A stretch of DNA of 59,913 nucleotides from Hyphomicrobiales bacterium (GTDB lineage Bacteria > Pseudomonadota > Alphaproteobacteria > Rhizobiales > Xanthobacteraceae): positions 1 through 59,913 of the forward strand of contig JACPOA010000018.1 in the NCBI GenBank assembly GCA_016185205.1, read 5' to 3'. Below are positions 15,070 to 22,581 of this stretch, piece by piece. Within the stretch, counting starts at the first letter, position 1. Each line of letters begins with the position of its first letter. Below the pieces are notes generated by a model, which was given only the letters and a program-made list of their open reading frames with translations, made no database searches and was not told where the DNA came from. Both the position numbers and the translations under genes were made by a program.

Positions 15070-15468
15070 ATGAGCGATTGGGATGAAAAACAAGTCAATG
15101 CCTGGCACCGTCTCCACGAGCGCGTGACAAACCTGCTCGCCCGGCATGGAAAAGAATATTCGAATGGTGGCGGTGACTATCTGGTCGTCGATGACAACTA
15201 CGGCTGGCGCCGAATTATCATTAGCTTCCAGAATTTGAAGATGTTCAATCCCGAAATCGTGAATTCATTACGGGGCCTTTTGTCCGAGCTTCCGGAGTGG
15301 GAGATCGTCGCGGCGGTTGACGTCCCGGATAAGAAAAAGGTCTGGCCGGTCATGGGTCTCACGATCCGTAGGCATGAAATTATCGACGGATTGCAGCGGC
15401 AATATTTTCCGGATGAATTTCAAAATTTCGAATATGCGGGTAGTCGGCCAGGAACCGGGTACGAATAA
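15070..15468 (+). CDS. Putative immunity protein for the HHFVP-type toxin
   Basis: A 132-residue soluble protein preceded by GAGGAAA. It contains GDYLVVDDNYGWRR, a LPEWEIVAAVDVP segment and EIIDGLQRQYFPDEF, all shared with the protein at 2287-2697, which likewise follows a fragment of the same toxin type. That double association is the main support for an immunity role. It is followed immediately by a duplicated capsid 3' end. Confidence 0.77.
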   Translation: MSDWDEKQVNAWHRLHERVTNLLARHGKEYSNGGGDYLVVDDNYGWRRIIISFQNLKMFNPEIVNSLRGLLSELPEWEIVAAVDVPDKKKVWPVMGLTIRRHEIIDGLQRQYFPDEFQNFEYAGSRPGTGYE

Positions 15469-15483
15469 GCGGGGCTCGCTCGA

Positions 15484-15681
15484 ACTCGCTGTCAATTGCT
15501 TTTGGTGACTTCAACCGCGGCTACCTGGTGGTCGACCGCGCCGGCGTCACGGTGCTGCGCGATCCCTACACCGCCAAGCCCTATGTGCTGTTCTATACCA
15601 CCAAACGCGTGGGCGGCGGTGTGCAGGACTTCGACGCCATCAAGCTGATGAAGTTCGCGGCGAGTTGATCGGCGGCGAACG
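15484..15681 (+). pseudogene. Major capsid gene, duplicated 3' end (copy 2)
   Basis: About 180 bp nearly identical to the capsid gene from the codons for NSLSIAFGDFNRGYLVV to the stop, and slightly beyond (the following GGCGAACGCTGC also matches). Most differences lie in the first 25 bases. No start or upstream capsid sequence is present. Together with the real capsid end it flanks the first toxin/immunity cassette as a direct repeat. Confidence 0.9.
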
Positions 15682-15696
15682 CTGCGCTTCTGATTG

Positions 15697-15800
15697 TCAT
15701 CACCGGGCCGGCGCGCTTTGCGCCGTGACCCGGTGATCTCGTTTAGGGACGCATTGCCTTTCTAAGCGGGATTGCCGGGTCAAGCCCGGCAATGACAGCT
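15697..15800. repeat. Palindromic intergenic repeats
   Basis: Two hairpin-forming palindromes lie between the capsid fragment and the next toxin: TCACCGGGCCGGCGCGC paired with GCGCCGTGACCCGGTGA, and ATTGCCGGGTCAAGCCCGGC with its own complement ending CAAT. Such units are dispersed in Rhizobiales genomes. Confidence 0.6.
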
Positions 15801-15841
15801 CTTTAGATGCCGTGCGTTCTCTCACACGACGATTAATCCCC

Positions 15842-16600
15842 ATGCATCGTGTCGATCCCATTTACCTCGAGCACCAGCTCAAACGCTGGATGCGCCCGGA
15901 CGCGCATCATTTCGTCCGCCCCGATTGGCGGCGCTTCGTGCGTCCGGAGTTTCAGGCCGATCACCCGTTCGCGCTGTACGAAGGCAAATACAGCCCCGAG
16001 CAGCCGCGCGTGCCGGCGGGCAGCCGCGAAGGCGGGCAGTGGACGGATGGTACGCCTCCCAGTTCGCCTTCCGGTGCACAAACGACTGAACTCAGTGCCC
16101 AACGTCGACGCGGCTCAGGGCCGAAGGATGCGACGCCAGGTCAAGCAGCTCGCCTTGCGATAGCCGAAGCGCAGGCGCGGGATGCCATTGCGCGCGTTCG
16201 CGAACTTGATTCGAATTGGCGGCCGACTCCAAGTCTGAGAGAGACGATCGAAGGACGGATTGCGGCTGCTCAAGCGGAAGCCCGTGAGGCGGAGGCGCGC
16301 CTGCGAGAATTGGCGCGTGTCGGTATTGGGCCGGGACCGTATGCGGGCGACTCCATTCCGGCGCGCGGCCCGGAACGGGACTTCACGGCGGCCGAGCGTC
16401 GTGAGATTAATAGCATTGGGTCGGAGACCGGTTGCCACACGTGCGGCACGAGAGATCCGGGAACGTTGTATGGAGACTATGTGCTCGATCACCAAATTCC
16501 AACGCGCCTAAATTTAAGGGATGCCGAGCAGCGCCTATATCCACAGTGCCTTTCGTGCAGTCTGCGACAGGGTGGCGCAGTAAGACAACTAATACGGTAA
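15842..16600 (+). CDS. Polymorphic toxin with CxxC-DHQ-CxxC zinc-finger nuclease-like C-terminus, capsid-linked
   Basis: This 252-residue protein has the same N-terminal module as the toxin at 14419 (MHRVDPIYLEHQLKRWMRPD to PRVPAGSREGGQWTDG). A central Ala/Glu/Arg-rich helical stretch (about 100-165, likely coiled coil) follows. The C-terminal domain has GCHTCGTRDPGT, YVLDHQIPTRLN and LYPQCLSCSLRQGG. The two CxxC pairs around a DHQ motif suggest a zinc-bound treble-clef (HNH-like) nuclease. The upstream DNA (CGACGATTAATCCCCATGCAT) is also shared with the first toxin, so the duplication includes the ribosome binding region. The immunity gene starts 5 bp after the stop. Confidence 0.82.
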   Translation: MHRVDPIYLEHQLKRWMRPDAHHFVRPDWRRFVRPEFQADHPFALYEGKYSPEQPRVPAGSREGGQWTDGTPPSSPSGAQTTELSAQRRRGSGPKDATPGQAARLAIAEAQARDAIARVRELDSNWRPTPSLRETIEGRIAAAQAEAREAEARLRELARVGIGPGPYAGDSIPARGPERDFTAAERREINSIGSETGCHTCGTRDPGTLYGDYVLDHQIPTRLNLRDAEQRLYPQCLSCSLRQGGAVRQLIR

Positions 16601-16604
16601 GCAC

Positions 16605-16970
16605 ATGCGCCAACAAATCAAAATTTCGCCCGTGAATTCTTTGCTGTTCATCGAGGACGTCAACGGCGGCACACCGCCGGAACCGGTGTGGGGCGCCAAG
16701 ATTCTATCAACGCCGTCCTGTATTTCATTTGCCTGCTTTCCCGAGCAGGATGGCCCGACAGAGATCACGATCGGACCATCGAACGAGATCGAGCCGGGAC
16801 CTTTATTGGTGTTTGAGGGCGACCTCGAAACTCCAAGTCGCAAACTCATCATATCGGGTGTCGAGATTGAACGCGTATTGAGCGTCGATGTGGCTCACCA
16901 GAAGGCGAAGGTGCGCATTTGGTACAGCCACCCCAAATGGCCAGATAAGGTTACGATCAGTGTGGACTAA
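16605..16970 (+). CDS. Putative immunity protein for the CxxC-DHQ-CxxC toxin
   Basis: A 121-residue acidic, beta-rich protein (MRQQIKISPVNSLLFIEDVN... to WPDKVTISVD) starting four bases after the toxin stop. No domain is recognised. Tight spacing to a toxin C-terminus, size and acidity support an immunity role. A short capsid 3' scar follows at once. Confidence 0.7.
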   Translation: MRQQIKISPVNSLLFIEDVNGGTPPEPVWGAKILSTPSCISFACFPEQDGPTEITIGPSNEIEPGPLLVFEGDLETPSRKLIISGVEIERVLSVDVAHQKAKVRIWYSHPKWPDKVTISVD

Positions 16971-16973
16971 TAC

Positions 16974-17027
16974 GCCCGCGGCGTGCAGGACTTCGACACT
17001 ATCAAGCTGATGAAGTTCGAAACGTAG
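16974..17027 (+). pseudogene. Major capsid gene, short 3' remnant (copy 3)
   Basis: Eighteen codons read ARGVQDFDTIKLMKFET then stop, matching the capsid end GGVQDFDAIKLMKFAAS. It is shorter and more diverged than the copy at 15484, so it is the older scar. It marks the right edge of the second capsid-linked cassette. Confidence 0.8.
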
Positions 17028-17129
17028 TGGGGCATTGCGCGCCAGCTAGTGCTGCGCTGACTTGTCTCGCGATGACTGGCGCGCTTCGGCGCATTCCAGT
17101 TCCAAATAGGTTGAGCGACGCTTCACAGT

Positions 17130-17876
17130 CTACCGCCCCACCGGCGAATTGAACTTCCTCGCCGTCTCCACGATCCAGTCGCGATAGAGCAGCAGCGGCG
17201 TGACGCCGGTCAGGCCGCCGCAGCCTTCTTCGTCGTTGGGCGCGGTCGACCAGCTCACCACACCGATGACCGAAGCAGCCTGCCCATCGAAAGCGGGTGC
17301 GCCGCTGTCGCCGGTGCAGCCGCCGAGGCCGACGCGCAGATTGCGCGTCGCCAGATCAAAGAGACGAATTTGCAGCGAGCCGGGCTTGCCGGTGACGCTG
17401 AGCGCCGCCATGCGCGGCACGCCCAGGCCGCGCGCGGTACCGGCCGAAGTGACGCCGAAGCCGGCGATGGTCAGCGTCTCGCCCACCGCGACGCGGCGGG
17501 GCGGCGCCAGCGTTGCCGGCACAACAATATCGGGTAGCGGCGATGCCAGCTTGAGCAACGCCAGGTCGGCGGTCGCGACGCTCGCGGCATAATTTGCAAA
17601 ATCGAAGCGCGGATGGCGCGCGATCGACGCGACCCGGATCAACTGGCCGGTCTGATAGACCTTGACCTGATAGTCGATCGCCCGCGTCACGCAGTGCGCG
17701 GCGGTGAGCACCAGGTCGCGCGCCAGCGCCGTGCCGGTGCACAGGTCGCCCTTGGCGTCCACGATCATCACGATTGATCGTGCCGCCCAGCCACTGGCCG
17801 GCGGCGCATTGCCGGTGAGCGCGCCAGCGGGCGCGCACAGCAATAACCAGACAAGAGCGGAAAGGACGCGGGGCAT
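17130..17876 (-). CDS. Secreted trypsin-like serine protease (S1 family)
   Basis: The 248-residue protein starts with a signal peptide (MPRVLSALVWLLLCAPAGAL). The catalytic triad is visible as His in LTAAHC, Asp in TADLALLKL and Ser in CTGDSGAPAF; GVVSWS follows. It should be exported and cut proteins in the periplasm or outside. I chose the ATG at 17876; a GTG at 17894 adds six residues with no better ribosome site. It lies on the minus strand between the capsid scars and the head-tail connector gene, its start 18 bp from that gene, so it looks like an insertion into the particle operon. Confidence 0.88.
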   Translation of the reverse strand: MPRVLSALVWLLLCAPAGALTGNAPPASGWAARSIVMIVDAKGDLCTGTALARDLVLTAAHCVTRAIDYQVKVYQTGQLIRVASIARHPRFDFANYAASVATADLALLKLASPLPDIVVPATLAPPRRVAVGETLTIAGFGVTSAGTARGLGVPRMAALSVTGKPGSLQIRLFDLATRNLRVGLGGCTGDSGAPAFDGQAASVIGVVSWSTAPNDEEGCGGLTGVTPLLLYRDWIVETARKFNSPVGR

Positions 17877-17894
17877 GCCCGGCGACGATAGCAC

Positions 17895-18464
17895 ATGAGC
17901 TCAGTATTATTGACAGCCCCCGCCGTCGAGCCGCTGTCGCTCGACGAGGCCAAGGCGTTCCTGCGCGTCGAGCACAGCGACGACGACGCGGTGATCGCCG
18001 CGCTCATGGCCGGTTCGCGCATCCATGTCGAGAGTCAGACCCGGCGCGCGCTAATCACGCAGAGCTGGCGTCTCGCGGCCGATGGCTGGCCGCAGGACGG
18101 CCGGCTGCAAGTCTTGCCGGCGCCGCTGCAGGCGCTCACCGCCGCGCGCGTCTACGATTTCGAAGGTATGGCGCACGACGTCGACGTCCAGGCCTTCGTG
18201 CTCGACAGGGGCGCTTCGCTGCTGGCCTTTGCGCCCTGGGCGCTGCCGGCGCCGGGCCGCGTGGCGGCCGGCATCGAGCTCGACGTGACGGTCGGCTATG
18301 GCGATGCCGCGGCCGACGTGCCGGAAGCGCTGCGCCAGGCGATCCGCCTGCTGGTCGCGCACTGGTACGACAACCGCGGGCTGATCGCGGTCGGCCAGCA
18401 GGTCGCCGAGCTGCCGGCAACCGTCTCGGCGCTGATCGCGCCTTACCGAATGCTGTCGCTATGA
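17895..18464 (+). CDS. Head-tail connector protein (g6-like)
   Basis: A 189-residue protein with the pattern of phage gp6/phiE125 gp8-type adaptors: the N-terminal EPLSLDEAKAFLRVEHSDDD, a helical core, and the C-terminal VPEALRQAIRLLVAHWYDNR. This family forms the ring below the portal. It corresponds to RcGTA g6, and its stop overlaps the start of the next gene. Confidence 0.9.
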   Translation: MSSVLLTAPAVEPLSLDEAKAFLRVEHSDDDAVIAALMAGSRIHVESQTRRALITQSWRLAADGWPQDGRLQVLPAPLQALTAARVYDFEGMAHDVDVQAFVLDRGASLLAFAPWALPAPGRVAAGIELDVTVGYGDAAADVPEALRQAIRLLVAHWYDNRGLIAVGQQVAELPATVSALIAPYRMLSL

Positions 18465-18781
18465 CCGCAATCGGAGAGCTTAATCGCCGGCTGGTGCTGG
18501 AAGCCCCGAGCGAGACCGCCGACGGCGCCGGCGGCGTCACCCGGCTCTATGACGTGGTGACCACGCTGTGGGCGCAAGTGACGCCCGTATCGGCGCGCGC
18601 CGATATCGCCGCCGGCAGTCTCGGCTCTGTGCTGCGCACCCGCATCGTCATCCGCAAGCGCTCCGACGTCAGCACGCGCCACCGCTTGCTCGATGGCGCG
18701 CGCATCTACCGCATCCTCAGCGTGCGCGCGAGCGCCGACCACCGTTTCCTCGAGATCGATGCCGAAGAACATCAGGACTGA
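18461..18781 (+). CDS. Head closure / head-tail adaptor protein (g7-like)
   Basis: A 106-residue beta-rich protein (MTAIGELNRRLVLEAPSETA..., GRLYDVV-like core, IVIRKRSDVSTRHRLLDG, ILSVRASADHRFLEI) of the SPP1 gp16 / HK97 gp10 adaptor type. It seals the head after packaging. It overlaps the previous gene by four bases. Confidence 0.88.
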   Translation: MTAIGELNRRLVLEAPSETADGAGGVTRLYDVVTTLWAQVTPVSARADIAAGSLGSVLRTRIVIRKRSDVSTRHRLLDGARIYRILSVRASADHRFLEIDAEEHQD

Positions 18782-18783
18782 CC

Positions 18784-19194
18784 ATGCCCACTGCCGCTTC
18801 CGCCGCGCTGCGCGCCGCCATTCATGACGCGCTCAACGCCGATGCCGCGCTCGTCACTATTCTTGGCGGACCGAAAGTTTACGACGAACCGCCGCGCGCG
18901 GCCGCGTTTCCCTATGTCACGCTCGGCGAGACGCGCATTGCCGATTTCTCCGCCGGCGGCGAAGCCGGCGAGGAACACCAACTGACGTTGCACGCCTGGT
19001 CGCGCCAGGGCGGCCACCGCGAGTCGCATCTGATCGCCGGCGCGCTGCTGCAGGCGCTCGACGATGCGCCGCTCACGCTCGCCGATCACACCCTCGTCAA
19101 TCTCCGCTTCGCGGTCGCCGACGTGCGCCGCGAGGCGGACGGCCGTACCTATCACGCGCTGGTGCGCTTCCGCGCCGTGACCGAGCCTGCTTGA
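18784..19194 (+). CDS. DUF3168 tail terminator-like protein (g8-like)
   Basis: A 136-residue protein with DUF3168 features: ALRAAIHDALNADAALVTIL, a GPKVYDEPPRAAAFPYVTLG segment and HTLVNLRFAVADVRREADGR. In phages this family caps the tail tube at the head-proximal end. It sits in RcGTA g8 position, two bases after the previous stop. Confidence 0.88.
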   Translation: MPTAASAALRAAIHDALNADAALVTILGGPKVYDEPPRAAAFPYVTLGETRIADFSAGGEAGEEHQLTLHAWSRQGGHRESHLIAGALLQALDDAPLTLADHTLVNLRFAVADVRREADGRTYHALVRFRAVTEPA

Positions 19195-19211
19195 ACCAAG
19201 AGGACACTTCG

Positions 19212-19619
19212 ATGACCGCCCAGAAAGGCAAGGACCTGCTCGTCAAGATCGCCGACGGGTCGGGTTTCACCACCGTTGCCGGCTTACGTACGCGGAGGCT
19301 TTCGTTCAACACCGAGACCGTCGACATCACCCATGCCGAGTCCGCCAACCGCTGGCGCGAGCTGCTCGACGGCGCCGGCGTCAAGCGCGCCTCGGTGTCG
19401 GGACGCGGCCTGTTCAAGGACGCCTCCACCGACGCGCTGATGCGGCAAACCTTCTTCGACGGCACAATGAAGAATTATCAGATCGTGATCCCGGATTTCG
19501 GCACGGTGCAGGGGCCGTTCCAGATCACCAGCCTGGAATTCGCCGGCGAGCACAATGGCGAGGTCACCTACGACGTGGCGCTCGAATCCGCCGGCGAGCT
19601 GACGTTCACGGGCGCCTGA
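19212..19619 (+). CDS. Major tail protein (g9-like)
   Basis: A 135-residue protein (MTAQKGKDLLVKIADGSGFT...) with the pattern of GTA/phage major tail tube subunits, including TVAGLRTRRLSFNTETVDIT, ANRWRELLDGAGVKRASVSG and a QGPFQITSLEFAGEHNGEVT end. I used the ATG at 19212, which has AGAGGA upstream; an in-frame start at 19191 would overlap the preceding gene. Confidence 0.92.
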   Translation: MTAQKGKDLLVKIADGSGFTTVAGLRTRRLSFNTETVDITHAESANRWRELLDGAGVKRASVSGRGLFKDASTDALMRQTFFDGTMKNYQIVIPDFGTVQGPFQITSLEFAGEHNGEVTYDVALESAGELTFTGA

Positions 19620-19621
19620 TC

Positions 19622-19939
19622 ATGGCAAACCGACACCGCGGCGAGATCGAAGCCGAGATCGGCGGCGCGCGGCGCAGGCTGGTGCTCACGCTCGGCGCGC
19701 TGGCGGAACTGGAAGACGCCTTCGGTGCCGACGATCTGGTGGCGCTGACCGAACGCTTCGGCAGCGGCCGGCTGAAGGCGCGCGATCTCACCCGCATCAT
19801 CGGCGCAGGCCTTCGCGGGGCGGGCGAGGCGGTGAGCGATGACGACGTCGCCGCTTTTGTCGTCGATGGCGGCGCGCAGGGCTATGTGCGTATCGCGGCC
19901 GAGCTGATCGCGGTCACCTTCGGCGAAGCGACTGAATGA
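19622..19939 (+). CDS. Gene transfer agent family tail protein (g10-like)
   Basis: A 105-residue protein starting MANRHRGEIEAEIGGARRRL and containing LTLGALAELEDAFGADDLVA. This pattern is the GTA g10 family, considered a tail assembly chaperone. The stop overlaps the next ATG (ATGA), as usual for the chaperone pair upstream of tape-measure genes. Confidence 0.9.
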   Translation: MANRHRGEIEAEIGGARRRLVLTLGALAELEDAFGADDLVALTERFGSGRLKARDLTRIIGAGLRGAGEAVSDDDVAAFVVDGGAQGYVRIAAELIAVTFGEATE

Positions 19940-20124
19940 CTCCGTTTCCCTGGAAGCAGGCGATCGGCTTCGGGCTAGGCGTGCTGCACCTGTCACCCGA
20001 GCAGTTCTGGCGCATGACGCCGCGCGAGCTCGCCTATGCGATCGAAGCGGTGAGGGGCGGGCAGGCGCCGCTCAGCCGCGTGGCTTTAAACGACCTGATG
20101 AAGAGATATCCCGATGAGCGATAG
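19936..20124 (+). CDS. Tail assembly chaperone (g10.1-like)
   Basis: A 62-residue protein with the conserved pattern PFPWKQAIGFGLGVLHLSPE, FWRMTPRELAYAIEA. It overlaps both neighbours and corresponds to the small gene between g10 and g11 in alphaproteobacterial GTAs. Confidence 0.88.
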   Translation: MTPFPWKQAIGFGLGVLHLSPEQFWRMTPRELAYAIEAVRGGQAPLSRVALNDLMKRYPDER

Positions 20125-20719
20125 TGATGGCTTCGACGAGACATCGTCCGGTCTTATGCCAGGCGATTTGCCCGACGTTATTGAGAAAACGAAGCGAAAC
20201 ACCACCGGCCTCGGCATCAGCGCCACTGCCTTCGCCAACGCCATGACCAAGGCGTTCACGCAGGCCACGACCGGCGGCAAGCAGTTCGACGACGTGCTGA
20301 AATCGCTGGCGTTGCGGCTGTCGAGCCTTACCGTCGCGGCCGCCTTCAAGCCGGTCGCCAAGGGATTGCTCGGCGGCCTCGGCGATATTTTCAGCGGCCT
20401 GTTCGACAACGGCCAGGCCAACGGGAACGCGATGGGTGCGATCAAGCCGTTCGCGGCTGGCGGCGTGATCGGCACGCCGACTTACTTCCCGCTGTCGTCC
20501 GGCGGTTTGGGTCTCGCGGGCGAGGCCGGCCCCGAGGCGATCGTCCCGCTGGCGCGCGGTCCCGACGGCCGCCTCGGCGTTGCCATGGCGGGAGCAGGCG
20601 CACCTGCCAACGTCACGGTGCAGATCGCCACGCCCGATGCCGCCAGCTTCCGCCGCTCAGAGGCCTACATCACCGGCCAGATCGCGCGCGCGGTGGCGCG
20701 CGGACAGCGAAGTTTGTGA
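20114..20719 (+). CDS. Short tail tape-measure protein (g11-like)
   Basis: A 201-residue protein with a central hydrophobic/helical region (LALRLSSLTVAAAFKPVAKG, LLGGLGDIF) and the segment FAAGGVIGTPTYFP...LAGEAGPEAIVPLARG that closes many tape-measure proteins. RcGTA g11 is similarly short, consistent with a short tail. It may also act in DNA passage. The start overlaps the chaperone stop. Confidence 0.88.
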   Translation: MSDSDGFDETSSGLMPGDLPDVIEKTKRNTTGLGISATAFANAMTKAFTQATTGGKQFDDVLKSLALRLSSLTVAAAFKPVAKGLLGGLGDIFSGLFDNGQANGNAMGAIKPFAAGGVIGTPTYFPLSSGGLGLAGEAGPEAIVPLARGPDGRLGVAMAGAGAPANVTVQIATPDAASFRRSEAYITGQIARAVARGQRSL

Positions 20720-20842
20720 ATCCCTCCCCCGCTTGCGGGGGAGGGTGGTCGGCGAAGCCGACCGGGTGGGGGGGTGGTCTCCGCGATCACCCCACCCCGG
20801 CTCGCTTTGCTCGCCGACCCTCCCCTGAAGGGGAGGGATAAG
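20720..20842. repeat. Palindromic intergenic repeat
   Basis: The arms CCCTCCCCCGCTTGCGGGGG and CCCTCCCCTGAAGGGGAGGG frame the element; inside, GGTCGGCGAAGCCGACC forms another hairpin. It separates the tape-measure gene from the tail-tip genes. Confidence 0.75.
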
Positions 20843-20852
20843 GAAAAAGTCC

Positions 20853-21494
20853 ATGACCGCCTTCCACGAAATTCTGTTTCCGCTCGACATCGCGCTGAAA
20901 AGCGCCGGCGGGCCGCAGCGGCGCACCGATGTGGTCGTGCTCGGCTCCGGCGCCGAGGAACGCAATACGCGCTGGGCGCATTCGCGCCGACGCTACGATG
21001 CCGGTTACGGCGTCAAGACCTTCGACGCGCTCTCGCAGGTGATTGCATTTTTCGAGGAGCGGCGTGGGCGGCTCCATGGTTTCCGCTGGCGCGACCGCCT
21101 CGATCATTCCTCCGCCGCGCCGGAGACGGCGGTTTCCGCCACCGATCAGGTAATCGGCACCGGCGACGGCACGATCGCAACCTTCGCGCTGAGCAAGACC
21201 TACGGCTCGGTTTATTCGCCCTATCAGCGGCCGATCGTAAAGCCGGTACCGGGCAGCGTGCGCATCGCGGTGGCCGAGACCGAAATGGTGGAAGGGACCG
21301 CGTTTACTGTCGATACCGCGACCGGCGCGGTGACGTTTCTCGCTGGCCATATTCCGGTAAGCGGTGCGGCGGTAACGGCCGGTTTTCTCTTTGACGTGCC
21401 GGTGCGCTTTGACACCGATTATCTCGAGGTCGATCTTTCGGCTTTTGCTGCGGGTGCGATCCCGAAAATCCCGTTGGTGGAGATCAGGTCGTGA
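20853..21494 (+). CDS. DUF2460 distal tail protein (g12-like)
   Basis: A 213-residue protein of the TIGR02217/DUF2460 family: MTAFHEILFPLDIALKSAGG, TDVVVLGSGAEERNTRWAHS, RRRYDAGYGVKT and HGFRWRDRLDHSS. In RcGTA, g12 forms the distal tail ring. The next gene's GTG overlaps its stop. Confidence 0.92.
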   Translation: MTAFHEILFPLDIALKSAGGPQRRTDVVVLGSGAEERNTRWAHSRRRYDAGYGVKTFDALSQVIAFFEERRGRLHGFRWRDRLDHSSAAPETAVSATDQVIGTGDGTIATFALSKTYGSVYSPYQRPIVKPVPGSVRIAVAETEMVEGTAFTVDTATGAVTFLAGHIPVSGAAVTAGFLFDVPVRFDTDYLEVDLSAFAAGAIPKIPLVEIRS

Positions 21495-22381
21495 GAACGA
21501 TTCCCCCCGCCCTGCAGGCCAAGCTCGACTCCGGCGTCACGACGCTATGCCGCTGCTGGCTGATCACGCGTACCGATGCCGTGCGCCAAGGCTTCACCGA
21601 TCACGACGAGGACGTCGTGCTCGGCGGCGTCACCTGCCGCGCCGGCACGGGCTTGTCCGGCAGCGAGGCGACGCAGAAATATGGCCTGGCGGTGGACTCA
21701 TCGGAACTGTCGGGCGCGCTTGCCGATGACTCGCTCAACGAGGCCGATCTCGCCGCCGGCCGCTACGATGTGGCGGCAGTCGAACTCTGGCTGGTGGATT
21801 GGAGCGAGCCTTCGCTGCGCGTGCTGCTTGCCAAGGGCACGCTCGGCGAGGTCAGGCGCGAAGGCGCGGCCTTCACCGCGGAAGTGCGCGGCCTGAGCGA
21901 GCGGCTGGCACAGGACAGCGGGCGGCTCTACAGCGCGACCTGCTCGGCCGATCTTGGCGATGCCCGCTGCACCGTCGACCTGACCGACGCAGCCTTTCGC
22001 GGCAACGGCGCCGTCGTCGCCGTAAGCGCGACCTCGAGCTTCACCGCCTCCGGCCTCGATGGCTTCGACGACGGCTGGTTTACCGCCGGCAAGCTCAGCT
22101 TTACCAGCGGCGCCAATGCCGGGCTTGGCGTGGAGGTGAAGAGCCACCGCAAGGACGGCGCCGTCAGTTTCGACCTGTGGCAGGCGATGCCGGAGCCGAT
22201 TCAAGCCGGCGACGAATTCACCGTGACCGCCGGCTGCGACAAGCGCTTCCAGACCTGCCACGACCGTTTCGACAATGTCGTGAACTTCCGCGGCTTCCCG
22301 CACATCCCCGGCAACGATTTCGTCGTCAGCTATCCGGTGCAAGGCGCGCCCGGCAATGACGGGAAGAGCAGGAATAATTGA
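21491..22381 (+). CDS. DUF2163 baseplate hub protein (g13-like)
   Basis: A 296-residue protein of the DUF2163/phage BR0599 family, with a GTG start overlapping the previous stop. Typical segments are CRCWLITRTDAVRQGFTDHD, GEVRREGAAFTAEVRGLSER and the C-terminal CDKRFQTCHDRFDNVVNFRG, a conserved Cys-containing stretch. In GTAs g13 forms the hub that links tail and g15. Confidence 0.92.
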   Translation: MRTIPPALQAKLDSGVTTLCRCWLITRTDAVRQGFTDHDEDVVLGGVTCRAGTGLSGSEATQKYGLAVDSSELSGALADDSLNEADLAAGRYDVAAVELWLVDWSEPSLRVLLAKGTLGEVRREGAAFTAEVRGLSERLAQDSGRLYSATCSADLGDARCTVDLTDAAFRGNGAVVAVSATSSFTASGLDGFDDGWFTAGKLSFTSGANAGLGVEVKSHRKDGAVSFDLWQAMPEPIQAGDEFTVTAGCDKRFQTCHDRFDNVVNFRGFPHIPGNDFVVSYPVQGAPGNDGKSRNN

Positions 22382-22401
22382 TCTTATCCCTCCCCCGAAG
22401 G

Positions 22402-22546
22402 GCAGGGCAATCGCATATGGAATTCGGCGGAGAATCTGGTTCTCCGGATCGAAGCGGTCGTGAATCAAAATCCTCCAAACTACTTTGCGAATACTGCCTC
22501 GGGAGAATCTTTTGATTCCTCCTATACTCATATGCGATTGCCCTGC
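22402..22546. mobile_element. MITE-like element with 18-bp terminal inverted repeats
   Basis: GCAGGGCAATCGCATATG at 22402-22419 is perfectly inverted at 22529-22546. The 145-bp interior is A+T-richer and carries no gene. The element sits inside an outer palindrome (TTATCCCTCCCCCGAAGGG ... CCCCGAAGGGGGAGGGATAA) between g13 and g14, so it probably inserted into an existing intergenic hairpin. Confidence 0.75.
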
Positions 22547-22581
22547 CCCGAAGGGGGAGGGATAAGAAAGCGCATCACTTC

